Of a stretch of DNA of 64,000 bases, positions 34,429 through 45,575 are shown piece by piece. The position numbers were made by a program, and so were the translations under genes. The first letter of the stretch is position 1, and each line of letters begins with the position of its first letter. The notes beneath the pieces were generated by a model that did not search any database, had not been told where the DNA came from, and saw nothing but the letters and a program-made list of their open reading frames with translations. The DNA comes from Didymella arachidicola (lineage: Eukaryota; Ascomycota; Dothideomycetes; Pleosporales; Didymellaceae), in contig CM049988.1 in the NCBI GenBank assembly GCA_016630955.3, positions 2,356,001-2,420,000 on the forward strand, read 5' to 3'.

Positions 34429-35352
34429 ATGACCGAGATGGCTGCACGGATAGCGAATATGCGCTCGATACTGCCCGACCTTGAGTCTGCGTTGAACACG
34501 TTCACGCATTCGTCGTCGAAGTTTCGTGTGGTCCGAACAGTCAACCCCACCAATACGCAACCAAAGACGCTGTACATCCTGGACTCCAGCTTCAATCCAC
34601 CCTCGGTCGCACATCTATCTCTTGTGCAGTCTGCATTGAAGAGCCCTGGCAAATCAGAGCACAGTCCATACAGATTGCTGCTGCTTTTCAGTACACAGAA
34701 TGCAGACAAAGCACCCAGCCCAGCGAGCTTCGTGCAGCGCATCGCGCTGATGACAGTCTTCGCTGAAGACTTCTCACGGTCGCTGAAGGAGGAAGCTACT
34801 GGCACAGAGTTTGCCGATCTGTCAATTGACATTGGGCTCACAAAAGAGCCATACTACTCAGACAAGTCGATAGCTATACGCGACACAAGCCCTCCTTTCT
34901 ACAGCTCGAAACCGATACACGTCCACCTTACCGGCTACGATACGCTCATTCGCTTCTGCAATCCCAAATACTACCCCAAGTACGATCCACCACTATCAGC
35001 ACTGGAGCCTTTCTTCAATGACGGCCACAAGCTGCGTGTGACGCAGCGGCCGACGGATCCAAATGACAAGTCATCGAACGAGTTCGGCACGATTGAGGAG
35101 CAGCAGAAATATGTCGACGGCCTGAAGGATGGCACACGTGAGAAGGACGGCTTCAAACCCGAGTGGGCAGATAACATCGACATGGTTGAAGCCAAAGATG
35201 GTGTCGGCATCAGTTCTACCAGAGTGCGCAATGCTGCAAAAGAAGGCAAATGGGACGTGGTCGAGGAGCTATGCACAGAAGGAGTATCAGCGTGGCTCAA
35301 AGATCAGGCCTTGTACAGTGAAGATGCCAGTGGCAAGAAATTGAGCAGCTGA
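34429..35352 (+). CDS. POF1: Pof1-like nicotinamide-nucleotide adenylyltransferase family protein
   Basis: A 307-residue single-exon protein of the HxGH nucleotidyltransferase superfamily, closest by motifs to yeast Pof1. The nucleotide-binding motif is YILDSSFNPPSVAHLSLV at about 49-66, where NPPxxAH replaces the classic GxFxPxHxGH with the terminal His kept at position 62. The C-terminal ISSTRVR at 261-267 is the family's second phosphate-binding motif. Between them lie LLLLFSTQNADK and HVHLTGYDTLIRFCNPKYY, matching the Rossmann-like core. Family members use a nicotinamide mononucleotide and ATP or related substrates; Pof1 is linked genetically to filamentation and protein quality control in yeast. 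The exact substrate is not readable from sequence. Assignment is firm at family level. Confidence 0.85.
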   Translation: MTEMAARIANMRSILPDLESALNTFTHSSSKFRVVRTVNPTNTQPKTLYILDSSFNPPSVAHLSLVQSALKSPGKSEHSPYRLLLLFSTQNADKAPSPASFVQRIALMTVFAEDFSRSLKEEATGTEFADLSIDIGLTKEPYYSDKSIAIRDTSPPFYSSKPIHVHLTGYDTLIRFCNPKYYPKYDPPLSALEPFFNDGHKLRVTQRPTDPNDKSSNEFGTIEEQQKYVDGLKDGTREKDGFKPEWADNIDMVEAKDGVGISSTRVRNAAKEGKWDVVEELCTEGVSAWLKDQALYSEDASGKKLSS

Positions 35353-35761
35353 ACATACATGCCTTGGCCAAGTCCGTTGAATCCTCGCGCATCCCAAGTT
35401 TTTGAGACTTGGGATCTACAACGTGTGAGATACCGGGTGCACAAAGCCTGCTCGTGCGCTGTCCGAATGAAAAACGTGGTGAAGCAGGTTGGTTTCTTAT
35501 GTCCTCTAGCTCTTGGCTGCTAAGAGCGATGTGCAAGCGATGACAATCATTATAAGATCACCGGCATCTTATCTGAACGAGTACTTTTTTCAGTATTCCC
35601 CGGCCAAAGTGCGATTGCCCATCGCCAACGCGCTTGTTGCAAGTGCCTTCCTTCTCGCTGTATCTGGCAGGCATACCACGTGGCGCAATCTGTCCAATGT
35701 CAACAACACGCAACCCTTTCGAGATGTCACCCTCGTTTACCTCACCACCTTCGACTCGAAT
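35353..35761. other. Intergenic, upstream of the 1155-residue gene
   Basis: Short intergenic stretch with no gene of its own. The reading frame of the next gene is open back to 35513 and has one further in-frame ATG at 35540, which would add a hydrophobic stretch; I prefer the ATG at 35762. Confidence 0.5.
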
Positions 35762-38700
35762 ATGGCGTCGAAGCTGTGTTGTACGGCGGAGCAGGAAGGT
35801 CGAGCAGACTCACCAGAACTGCCCAACGCTCGCCTGAGCGGTGCAACACCCGCGAGACAGCCTCTGCTACCAAAGCTAGCCACCTCACCGAATTCTCGAT
35901 TCACCAGCGTCCGCACAGATGACCTTCATGAACTGCAGGAGATCTTCCATCATGCTCAAGACGACACAGATGATCAGGCCATACCTACACGTGCGCCTCG
36001 CGCACGCTTCAGTCGCGCTTCGATTTACAACCTGCACAGCTTACACAAAATGACTAGTATGCGCTCTCTCATTAAACGCAAGTTCTCCAAAGACCTTGCC
36101 AAAAAGGACTCAGGACTCAAGATCCATATCGAGGCTTCTCAAAGTGTCATGACAGCCGAGCAAGACACTGTTGTTAGGACCTCGAAGGAAGATGCTAAGA
36201 AGCAGCTGCAAATCACGAAGGATGACTTGCGTAAGGATCTGTTGAGCGATAAGAGACCAGATGAGGGTGGTTACGACTCTGACGCTGAGATGCTCGATGA
36301 TCTCGCGAAGAACATAAGCAAGAAAACACCCAGTAAGAGAGCAAGTATACACAGCGTCAACTGGTCGCCATCGACTGGCAGGTGAGTCTGATATCCATTC
36401 CAGTCCTGCATCTGATGCTTACATTCACAGCAAAGCAACACCAGGCTCTTCGACGAAGAGCCGCCCCGATATCGATTGCAACCGTGACCTGCAGCCATAC
36501 CAGATTCAGAAGCCTGAGGTTGTCTCATTCACTACCCGCGTCAGTCATGTCTTCAGCGCGCCGAACTTACGGATTGATGTCTCAGGCGGAAGAGACCTTG
36601 CGTTCAGACGCTCGCAATCTATTACGTCAATGGGTGTTCCTCAGGTATCGCCTCTGTCGCCGCTGTTACCATTGCATCTTCCCCACCTCACAGATGACGA
36701 GCATAATGGTGTTTCTTGGGCTGAGGCCATCGAGAAGAGTCTTCGTCTGCCGCAATTCCCTCTCCCGCCACGCCATGTCAGCCCGCGAGGCTCACAAGCA
36801 ATGCTACTACTCAACGAGACTGTCAAGAAAACAGAGCACACAAGACCAGAGACTATGTCTGACGGTCAATCCTCGTCGCCAGACACAGCAAACAACAGCT
36901 CAGGTGCAAGCGCTCGGCCGGAGATCCGCATACAGCAGCCGACCTTTATTGCCAGTCCCCGACCGTCTGCTGATCGACCGAACATGCTGTCAGAGAACGC
37001 ACAACCGTCTCAGTCCAACACCGAAATAGCCCAAGAGTGCGAAGAGAACGATGAGGAGGACAACCCTCGTCACTCGGTGCATCTTTACAGCATGCGCATC
37101 TCGCACCATCTTCGCTCGGGCTCATTGCTGTCGTGGGAGCAGCTTGCTGATGCACCAGAGCTTCCGTCTCCAACGCGACCGTACCGCGATCGTACTGTGT
37201 CAGACCAAAGCCGAGTTTCTCACCTGAACCGGCAGTTAGCGCGGCACGAAAGACAGACCTCGAGCTCAGGTTTCGCTAGCTCGAGAGTGCCTCACAGATG
37301 GGGCAAAGTTTTGTCTCGGGATCAGGATGATCGAGGGGACATGGCATCGTCCATCTACTCTAGCCGACCTCAGAGTCCTCCTGATAGCTTTGTAGCGTCA
37401 GTGACAAGTCTCGGTCGAACAGCCCACGATGAGTTCAGTGGCGCATCAATCCACCCGCCACGTACGCGCCGATCAAACTCATTTCCTACCGACAACGAGG
37501 ATACTCCTCGCGCAAAGCCACGATATGGGCCTTCGAATCTCAGGGCCGTCAAGGGTGTGGTTGCAACGAATATGCTGCTCGCTACACCAGCATCACTAGC
37601 ACGCAAGAACAGCGTAGCAGATACTAAAAAGTCGAAGTTCCGTGAAGAATTCAGCCCGTCACCTCCACGCAAGAGGATTACGCCGTCAGAGTCGATAATG
37701 AAGTTCTTGAATCCAAAGCTTCTCAGCGGACGAAGTCAGAGTGAAGCCTCTTTGAAACGCGAATTTCCTATACAGACTGGCGATGCTAGTCATGATATGC
37801 TGGACGTCCCTACGAATCGAGAACGCAGAAAATCGCATTCTATGATGAGCTTGCAGAAGGAGCAGAAGTTTCTGACCAAGGACAAGGGTACAGATCACGT
37901 GTGGGACCAAGCACTCAAAGCCCATCAAGAGGAGAAGGCTTCGATGTTCTTACCCAAGAACCGCGATCTTGCTGCGCATGCTAGTCCTTTTCGTGAACGT
38001 AGCGGGAGCATTATGACTCGCCGCAGCAGTAACAAAGATGGTGCTCCGATGACACCGCTTACACCAGAATGCCCAAACATATCGGATAGCCTTTTCGCAC
38101 CATCGTTCACCTCATCGTTTGCACCACATAGTTCGGCAAATAACGAGCCATCTTGTCCTCACCAGGTTTCACGGCGCAGCGCAATGGCCAACACGAACGG
38201 AGATACAGATGATCGAGACGTTTCGGGCATTTTCGAGAAGCAAGGCGATAGCCCTGAGATTGTCGGGGCATGGGGCCGATATCCTTCACATACTCGTGAC
38301 GAACGTACTAACTCTGCAGGAAAAGCCGATCGTGTGGAAAGCCGAGACTTCGCGCTCGAAGCAGCAGTCAAGTTTGCATCAGCTCAGGATATCAACGAAG
38401 ACATGGTCGACCCTGCCGAACGCATTCCCTCGATGCCTTTGATGCCAGGCGAGAAAAAGAGAAAGAAGAAAGTTGGCAGCGGACAAATGGCAAAAGGCAA
38501 CTCTATGACATTTGGTAAACAGTTTCTCAAGAACTACTCGAAGATCTTCAAAAGCTCGTCCACGGAGTTCAGAAAGCATGGACGTAATCATCGCAGCTCG
38601 ATCACGACAGGTGGGGTATTGGAGTTTCCGGAGCTTGAGGTTCTTCCTGAACTTTGGCGACGGGGCTCCTCAGTTGACGGAAGCAGCGATCGGGGCCACC

Positions 38701-39278
38701 AGTGGGAGAATTCGGCTGCACGACGTCGTGCAAGTGACAGTCAACATGCCGAGAAGCCCCATACACATGACTCGATGGCCACGTTGCGACCCCGACGCAA
38801 CTCATCAGCTCCAAATTTGAACGAGCTTACTTCTGACGGTACGAACGAGGACAGACATGCGGAAAATAACGCTCGCGTATGGTCTGTATACTACAACGAC
38901 TGTGTGCCCTCGTATCCTCGTGCCAGCATGGATCTTGACACCAGCCTCGAGAATCTTGGTCCAGCTCGATTCTCGTTTGAAAGCAGACATCCTTCTATGA
39001 ATTCTCGTACAATGCCTCTGCGCTTTGCAAAACATTCACGTAACGCCAGTCGCGTAAGCCGCATTAGCGTTGTCAGCCGGGGAAGTACACGTCCAAGCCT
39101 CGGGTCTGATGGAGTCAACGATGAATTCGCGGAGAAGAGAAGCATGGTCAGTGTGCGGCGCAGTACCATGGATTTGATATCCAAGTTCAAGGAACAGGAG
39201 GTCATTGAGCACGAGAGGGTGTTGTCAATGACCAAAGCAGGAAGTCGCTATGATAGCGAGGCTATAACTGCTTTGTGA
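35762..39278 (+). CDS. Large hypothetical Ser-rich protein (1155 residues)
   Basis: Two exons, 35762-36381 and 36431-39278, join in frame across a 49-nt intron (GTGAGT donor, TTCACAG acceptor). The joined frame restores continuity from STGS to KATPGSSTKSRP. The protein is largely polar, rich in Ser, Arg, Pro and Asp, and likely disordered, with islands that look conserved: RASIYNLHSLHKMTSMRSLIKRKFS and QSVMTAEQDTVVRTSKEDAKKQLQ in exon 1; HNGVSWAEAIEKSLRLPQFPLPPRHVSPRGS in exon 2; MAKGNSMTFGKQFLKNYSKIFKSSSTEF and VLEFPELEVLPELWRRGSS in the last third; and NSRTMPLRFAKHSRNASRVSRISVVSRGS near the end. No catalytic domain or membrane span is evident. Composition suggests a regulatory or scaffold protein with many phosphorylation sites; this is inference. 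In-frame MTI at 35540 is an alternative start. Confidence 0.65.
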
Positions 39279-39770
39279 TCTGAAAAGATGGATGGCGAAT
39301 AATACATAATAGTAAACGTATCACTAGGCTTCTTGTCAATAGAAGGGATAGCTTCCACTCTGTGTTTGTACGGTATAAAGATCACTCGGGAGTGCCGTGA
39401 ATATTCGATTCACCCACCGGGTTGTCGAGACAGGTGATACTCTGCACTGGTATGACTGTTAAGTATCATGTTTACTGAGCCTAATCAACATGGTCAGTCG
39501 TTCGTGCTAATCAGACTGCGCGGCTGAAAGTTGGTTCGGCGGGTGCCAACCACGGTTGATGTTGTAAGGGTGCATGGACGTTACAACATTTACATCCGAT
39601 TGACATATATTAAGTATCCTGTCGACCGTACTCTCGCATCTACACACGAAGCAGCATAATTAAAAATTCAGAACTCTCGCTAACTAAAGCCATAAGATTA
39701 GCTATAAGACCACTATTAAGTGAGCATCAGATCTTCACCACGACTTGACTATATACTAATTTGAAGCAGA
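39279..39770. other. Intergenic
   Basis: Holds the 3' end of the 1155-residue gene and the likely promoter of the 39771 gene, with an AT-rich stretch just upstream of that start (39600-39770). No other feature seen. Confidence 0.5.
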
Positions 39771-40184
39771 ATGTCTTTCACAACACAGGTCGTCTTTGGT
39801 CCAGCCAAAGCGCCATACCTCACGCGCTCCGTCGCAAATTTCAAGGAGGCACACCAAGAGCAACTCGCACAATGCGGTCATGCTGCATTAGGCGGCGCCA
39901 ACGATTCCAAGCCCGCGGCGAGGTCTCACGCGAGGGCTGGGGTCGGTCCTTACCGCATCGAGAAACGCCCGGCTTTGATCTTCATCCTTCACTACAAGGA
40001 AGTCAAAACGGTTAGAAGGTTTCTGCCAGCAAGCGAGAATGGCCCCGCTATCAAGTTCACGCTTCATCTTAAGACCCCGAGAACAGTCAAAAGATCTCTG
40101 CCTGCCCAGGAGGTTAAGATCCGGGTTAAAGAAGATGAGTTGGAGGGTGTTGAGCAGCACATCAAGGCTGAGAAAAAGCCCTAG
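39771..40184 (+). CDS. Small hypothetical protein with an internal duplication
   Basis: A 137-residue single-exon frame from MSFTTQVVFGP, directly after an AT-rich leader. Two tandem segments of about 23 residues resemble each other: PALIFILHYKEVKTVRRFLP (67-86) and PAIKFTLHLKTPRTVKRSLP (92-111), both followed by A-x-E. The pattern is alternating hydrophobic and basic residues, as in a beta-hairpin repeat. The C-terminus is charged (KIRVKEDELEGVEQHIKAEKKP). No signal peptide or membrane span. No family recognised. Internal similarity retained at the protein level is the best argument that this is a gene. Confidence 0.45.
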   Translation: MSFTTQVVFGPAKAPYLTRSVANFKEAHQEQLAQCGHAALGGANDSKPAARSHARAGVGPYRIEKRPALIFILHYKEVKTVRRFLPASENGPAIKFTLHLKTPRTVKRSLPAQEVKIRVKEDELEGVEQHIKAEKKP

Positions 40185-40309
40185 GGAGATTTGAAGCACG
40201 TCGTGGTGAAGCGTGTTCTAGCGTATAGCAGAGCAATGCGTGCTGATGGCCTCCTCGGGTGTATATAGTGTACCAACATGCTCTCCAATCTCTTCGAATG
40301 CCCCCAAGC

Positions 40310-41618
40310 CTATGCGTCCGTCGTCTGTTGTGAATCTTCGTTTGCCTCGACTTCGTCATCTGACTCTAACAGCTCCTCTTCTTGCACGTGCTGCTGCCCG
40401 GAGGGTGAGCTGCCGGCGTCCGAAGGTTTGCGAGCGTACCATATTAGACATTCTCCGTAGTAGTGACGATCCTTTCGCTTGGATTCGAGTCTACACGAGG
40501 CCAGGAAGACTTCGACTTCGTCCCGTGACCAGTTGAGGACTCGCGTGAACAGTCCGAGTGACAAGCTTGGGAGTGCGTCCCACAGGTCTTCGAAAACATA
40601 GCGCCCGAGGAGCTTGAACTTGGCGCCTTTGGCCCATTGCCCAAGGGGCCATTTGTAAGTCTTGAGGTGGATATCGACAAAGCCGGCTTGTTGTAGCTTG
40701 GGCGCTAGATGTCGTGGTCCTGTAGCGTCTAGCCCGATCCCGTCTGCCGCTTCAAAGAACAGCTCTGACCAGCGCAAAAGAGGTGAGTTTGCAGCTGTCA
40801 CGCCAGGCGTCATGCACCTGAGAGGAAACACAAGCTCTTGGCATTCGATGTATCCGCCTGGCTTCAGGTTGGCGTGTGCTTGCTGGAAGAGGCTGTCCCA
40901 GTCCTTAATAGCGGCGACCATTGCACGAGTGTGAATAAAATCGAATGGGTCGTGGAAAATCCATTCGCGCGTGCAGTCGTCGATCAAGAACTCACAGTTG
41001 GGTGGCACCTGTTCAGGCTGGATTGGACTGAGGTCGGTTCCTATGACGTAGGCGGAGGGATGCTCGTCTGCGAACTCAATGGACCAGATACCGGTGCCAC
41101 AACCCACATCGAGGACTCGTTGCACATCGTCGGCGACCGGCGCTCGGAAGAGCTTTCCGTCCAAGGTCAGACGGAAAGCGTGGTGTTGAAGATCCAGTCT
41201 GTCCGTCTCTATCTGAAAGCACTTTTAGTATCAACATTCGGAGCGGAAGCCCAGCGTCGTTCGACTAACATCGTCATTCGGTAACAGATATTGGCCTTCC
41301 GAATAGCCATGATATCGTCTGCCATTCTCATATCGGAAATTGAATACCGTTGATGTTGCCGACATTGTGTAGCTTCAGAGCGTCAGTGGAAGGCGGCAAT
41401 GAGTTCGAGCATGATTTAGATATACGATGACTGGCCTTCCCCATATGCAGAATCGCTCTTCGCACTCTACGAGTTTGCGTTAGTGCATGATACGGTGTCA
41501 GATAAAGACCGGATTGCGGCCTTACGTCAATCTCGAGAGGCGGGTCGGAGCTGCTAGCCGCATCAGGGTCATCATGGATGTCGTGGTTGGCGGGTGTATT
41601 GCTGCTTGAGGCAGACAT
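40310..41618 (-). CDS. LaeA-like SAM-dependent methyltransferase
   Basis: A class I methyltransferase of the large fungal LaeA/UMTA-like family. Four exons (41618-41526, 41466-41426, 41372-41270, 41212-40310) join in frame to 379 residues; the second exon is only 41 nt. The N-terminal region carries the family segment YTMSATSTVFNFRYENGRRYHGYSEGQYLLPNDD (in pieces) and then ETDRLDLQHHAFRLTLDGKLF. Motif I, VLDVGCGTGIWSIEFA, starts near residue 112, followed by VIGTDLSPIQP and the acidic loop FDFIHTRAMVAAIKDW. Motif LKPGGYIECQE follows. The C-terminus is acidic and low complexity. LaeA itself is a nuclear regulator in velvet complexes; most homologues have no known substrate, and I see no biosynthetic cluster around this one, so the role stays open. 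Confidence 0.88.
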
Positions 41619-43039
41619 CTGAAATTATTGTCAATGTGCGAAAAGGCTGAATCGTATCGCCAAATCCGTCTTCCTTCGATCATTTGTATAGTCTCGCTCT
41701 TCCAACGCGTTGGTAAGGAAGCGATGATGAGGCGTGGAGCAGGCGTCCAAGGTGCCTCTAGGACGCATTACCGATCCGGCAGGCCAATCATTCAATCGAG
41801 AAGAAGGACCAAGGAAGACTGCATGGATACCAAGGCGTCTGTCAACGGGTGCAAGCACCATACGATATCAACCCGCAGAGCTCAGACGCGCGGGTGCGAC
41901 GTACAGTGGATCGGGCCGAATAGACATGGTCAAGCGTGAAGTACATCGAGAATCGTTCGTTTTCCACCAACCCAACCGAGTTGTACTACTATCGTTCTTT
42001 GAGCATGCGCAAGAGAGCTGGCACTGTACCCTGCGTCCGGAGAGAGTTACCCAGGACGAATACCATCTCAACATCCAATTTGAAAGCGGAACGCCAGTGC
42101 TCTTCACGCTTGTCAAGGAGCGCATGTCGCGTCTCCGGAGGGGCAGCAACAGGGCATGCAGCGGCACAACCAAGCTGCTGGGACAGTGTACTCGTCACAA
42201 GGCACAATATCACATTAAGGCCGCCAGTGATTCGGACTTGGTAACAGAACCAGCATGGTGTGTGGTGAAGAAGGTGTGATGTCTAAAGAAGGTGCGTTGA
42301 TCACAGTTGACAAGGTTCAGCCGCGCTGGTCCGTGCCGTTATTCGTGGAGAATCTGCTCTTCCCACTTCAAACTCTTTGCCAAGAACATCGACATGCTGT
42401 GATCGAATGATCAACGATCTATCACGTGCCATCAACTTCGCGCGTTCGATCTTCGCTCTCCAAGCATGGGCACTTCACACCGCCGGTTTTCTTATCGAAT
42501 CTGTGCAGCTTGTTGTACTGTCCGCAGAGACTCCTCCTGACGTAGATGCGCGACCGACGAGACACACGGATCGAACTCAATTGCGGCCAAGTCCTCAAAC
42601 AATTTATCTCATCACGCAAACTGACTCTTTCGAACGAGGTTAACTCAGCCAATGTTCACGCGTCCCGAACTAAGGCGCAATACATGTCTACGAAAAAGGT
42701 AGTGCGAAAGGGTTCCAGCTGATAGCCAGCTTTGTTACTGTCAATAGGGCAGCTGAGCTTTTCGGATGACGTAGTAGGGAGCTCACAGAAAGAAGGACTC
42801 GGAGACGATCTACAAAGAAAGAGATGTATTTGCTGATCAACTGGAAAGCAAATTGAAGGGTCGAGATTCTGAGGCTACAAACCAATCTGTCAAAGGGACA
42901 CCGGCATAGCTAGCGAACAATACAAGCAAACTCGATGTTCAAAAGGAGGTGCGTCATCGTGAAGATGAGTCGGATAGGCGAATGAAGCGTGAAGAAAGTG
43001 CATCTGTCTGCTTTGTGTGTCGACCCTCCATGGCGATGT
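41619..43039. other. Intergenic region with one weak open frame
   Basis: Lies between the methyltransferase start and the amidase 3' end. It contains one open frame (41926-42279) listed separately at low confidence and otherwise nothing recognised. Confidence 0.45.
41926..42279 (+). CDS. Possible small protein, doubtful
   Basis: A 117-codon frame from MVKREVHRESFVFHQ. It contains a stretch with protein-like character (NRVVLLSFFEHAQESWHC; EYHLNIQFESGTPVLFTLVK) and a basic segment (ERMSRLRRGSNR). The frame is open upstream to about 41734 without another ATG, which may mean a missed 5' exon. The opposite strand and another frame are also open here. No family recognised. Confidence 0.22.
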   Translation: MVKREVHRESFVFHQPNRVVLLSFFEHAQESWHCTLRPERVTQDEYHLNIQFESGTPVLFTLVKERMSRLRRGSNRACSGTTKLLGQCTRHKAQYHIKAASDSDLVTEPAWCVVKKV

Positions 43040-44675
43040 CTAGCTGCCTATGACTGAATTGAGGTCAGTCTGGGGCAGCATATATGGCACCAATCGTTCC
43101 TTCACGTTCATGACCTTCTCGATGGCGGATCCTACTCTGAGTACTTTCGCATCGTCCTGCGCTCTACCAAATGCGAACAACGAGAACCTCAACTCTGTCA
43201 ATACATATAATCGAGCATATTGATGAAGACACTTACGGGAGCCCCGGCGCCTCTGTGATTAGGCCATTCTTTGGATCAACGACAACCGGCGTGTCTTCTG
43301 GAAAGACACCCAAAGGCACACTCAACACCGGTGATCCCGCTTTCGCTGCGAATGTCTGTAGCGCTGGAGACAGGAAGGGTATCAAGAGTGCCTCGCAATC
43401 GTATCGATCCAGTGCATCTGAGATGCAGCGGGCGAAACACTCGTCCACCTCGAGCATTGCTTTGTACAGCTCACTGCTTGGGCCAGTTGCTTGTGCTCGT
43501 TCGAAGCCTGCTACATTGCAAACTGGATACGCTTCCTCAGGGCACGCCTTGGTGAAATCGATCAGATCTTGAAGGTTGTTGATGTTATGTGGATTAGTAT
43601 GTAAGCTCGACAGGTAGTCGTTGATAGCGATCTTCATTTCGGTATCCAGAACGACCTGGCTTTCTTGCGGCGACAAGTCAGCGTACTCACGCAAACGTGG
43701 CACATCGACGTGATTTATGACTTTCGCGCCGTTGTTCTCCATTCGAATGAGCGCTCTTCCGAAAGCCTCAAGCTTGAACCCTGGTGCGTGCTCGAGCATG
43801 CTGGTAGGCACCCCGATTCGAAGACCTCTCAGATCAGGCTCTGACTTCCTCGAGCGAAGTGTGTCTAGGATACGGTCTGCATGGTCGATCAGATGTGTTT
43901 CTTTGGGCAACAGTAGCGATGCTTCAGAGTCGCCAGTAGCTGAAACGAGTGCATCGGTGATAAGCAGAGCATCCTCGACCGTCCTCGTCAATAAACCAAC
44001 TGTATCCTGCTTCTTACTCGCATATATGATACCGTCAGAAGGGATCAGGTCCTTGGTTGGTTTGTATCCGACAATGCCGCTCTTCTCTGCCGGACTTACA
44101 ATAGACCAGCACGTCTCTGTTCCCATAGCCGCAAAGCACAATCCAAGAGCTGTTGCGACTGCACTGCCAGATGAGCTTCCGCTAGCTTTCGAGCCTTTAG
44201 CATACGGTCCATCCGTCTGTCCACCACGAGGGGACCAGCCCGAGCAACCACTCGTTGATCGAAATCCAACCCATTCTGCCATGTTTGCCTTACCTAAGAT
44301 GATGGCGCCTGCATTGCGCAATGCTGTCACAACAGCAGCTTCATGTAGTGCTCTGGTGCCGACAAGAGCAAGCGATCCACAGGTAGTGTCTGTTTTGTCA
44401 AGCGTGGGAATGTTGTCTTTCAGGAGAACTGGGAGGCCGTGGAGGTTGGAGCGGATCTTGCTAGAGGCACGCTCAGCATCACGGGCTTGTGCGTCAACGA
44501 TTGCATCTGTATTAATTTCGATGACAGAGTTGAAATTGTGGTCGACTTCAGTGATACGCGCTAAGTAGGCGTGCACTAGTTGAGTCGAAGTCAGTACGCC
44601 AGCGTCCAACAGGCCTTTGACTTCTGACAGTGTTACTGCTCTCAAAGAAGGAAGCGACGCTATTGCTTTGCTCAT
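43040..44675 (-). CDS. Amidase-signature hydrolase
   Basis: A 528-residue amidase-signature enzyme, hydrolysing an amide bond of unknown substrate. Two exons, 44675-43237 and 43187-43040, join in frame over a 49-nt intron (GTAAGT donor, TTGAG acceptor). The C-terminal exon restores the family ending PGLPFSLFAFGRAQ. The catalytic Lys is in GLPVLLKDNIP (Lys86). The Ser-rich motif is GSKASGSSSGSAVATALG (161-178), and the nucleophile is in AMGTETCWSIVSPAEKSG, Ser191. In most relatives the two residues before that Ser are a small or acidic residue and Gly, so Cys-Trp here is unusual. The start is MSKAIASLP; an in-frame ATG 54 nt upstream exists, but the family normally begins near here. There is no signal peptide, so it is probably intracellular. 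Confidence 0.9.
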
Positions 44676-45575
44676 AGTAAAGTATAATTGACAAAATTGG
44701 CTCGGATGCACTGACGGGCAAGGGTTCATGTCTCACACGAAGCAGACATGTTGTTCGCACTTGCGCAATTCAAGATTCGTGGTGAAGTTCTAATGTCACG
44801 TCAGCGACGCGAACGCTGAGACCTGTGATATCTGGTGCACTGCAGCTTTCTTCGGTAAACGGAACGGCTGAGACCCTGGTCAATGGAGCGAAAACTTTGC
44901 AGTCGCTCCGTCTGACGTGATACACTGAGCGGGTATTGTCGTTGATCGCAAGAGAGCTACGTGTCAACTCCGCACCCGGGTGGGAAGGGAGCAGGTTCCA
45001 AAATGTCCGTGAAGGTGTGTGGCGGTGACGTCTGGCGTGAGGCTGGTGTAAGAGCCGCTATGACTAGCTGCATGAAGTTTCAGGAGGCTGCGGCTGCGGC
45101 GCAGATCCGGGGCCAGAGTGTGGGGAGGCTGGAGGGGAATCAGGCTTTTGGCATCTCCTGAGACTCCGTGCGGTCATTTGGACTCCGTGCGTCACCGTTA
45201 CCGTGCCGGGTAACCGTGCATGTCTTGGAGCGTTCTATCAAGTGCCGAGGTGTAGATAGAATGCTCAGAATATTGCACTGAACAGCTGAACGCGAAGGAA
45301 GGGTGATTGTTGTATTATACGTAGGATCCATGTACATCATGTTTCGGTGGCTGCCAACTCTTCGGGCTCAAACCTCTGCCATGGTGACGCCACAGTCGTA
45401 ATGCAGTATGTAAATGCCGATTCATGCAAGATCATAATCTTTGGTCATGCCTAGTTTTGAAATCGATCTGTTCCTATGCAGCCAAGAATGTGATCGCCGG
45501 AAATGCAAAACAACATCGTGTTCGCAATAAGTTCGTGAGTCGTAAGGGTCGTCTGAGATATCCAGTGTAGCGTAA
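44676..45575. other. 0.9 kb intergenic region
   Basis: Upstream of the amidase and downstream of the tetraspan gene. No supported gene, repeat or RNA seen. Confidence 0.5.
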
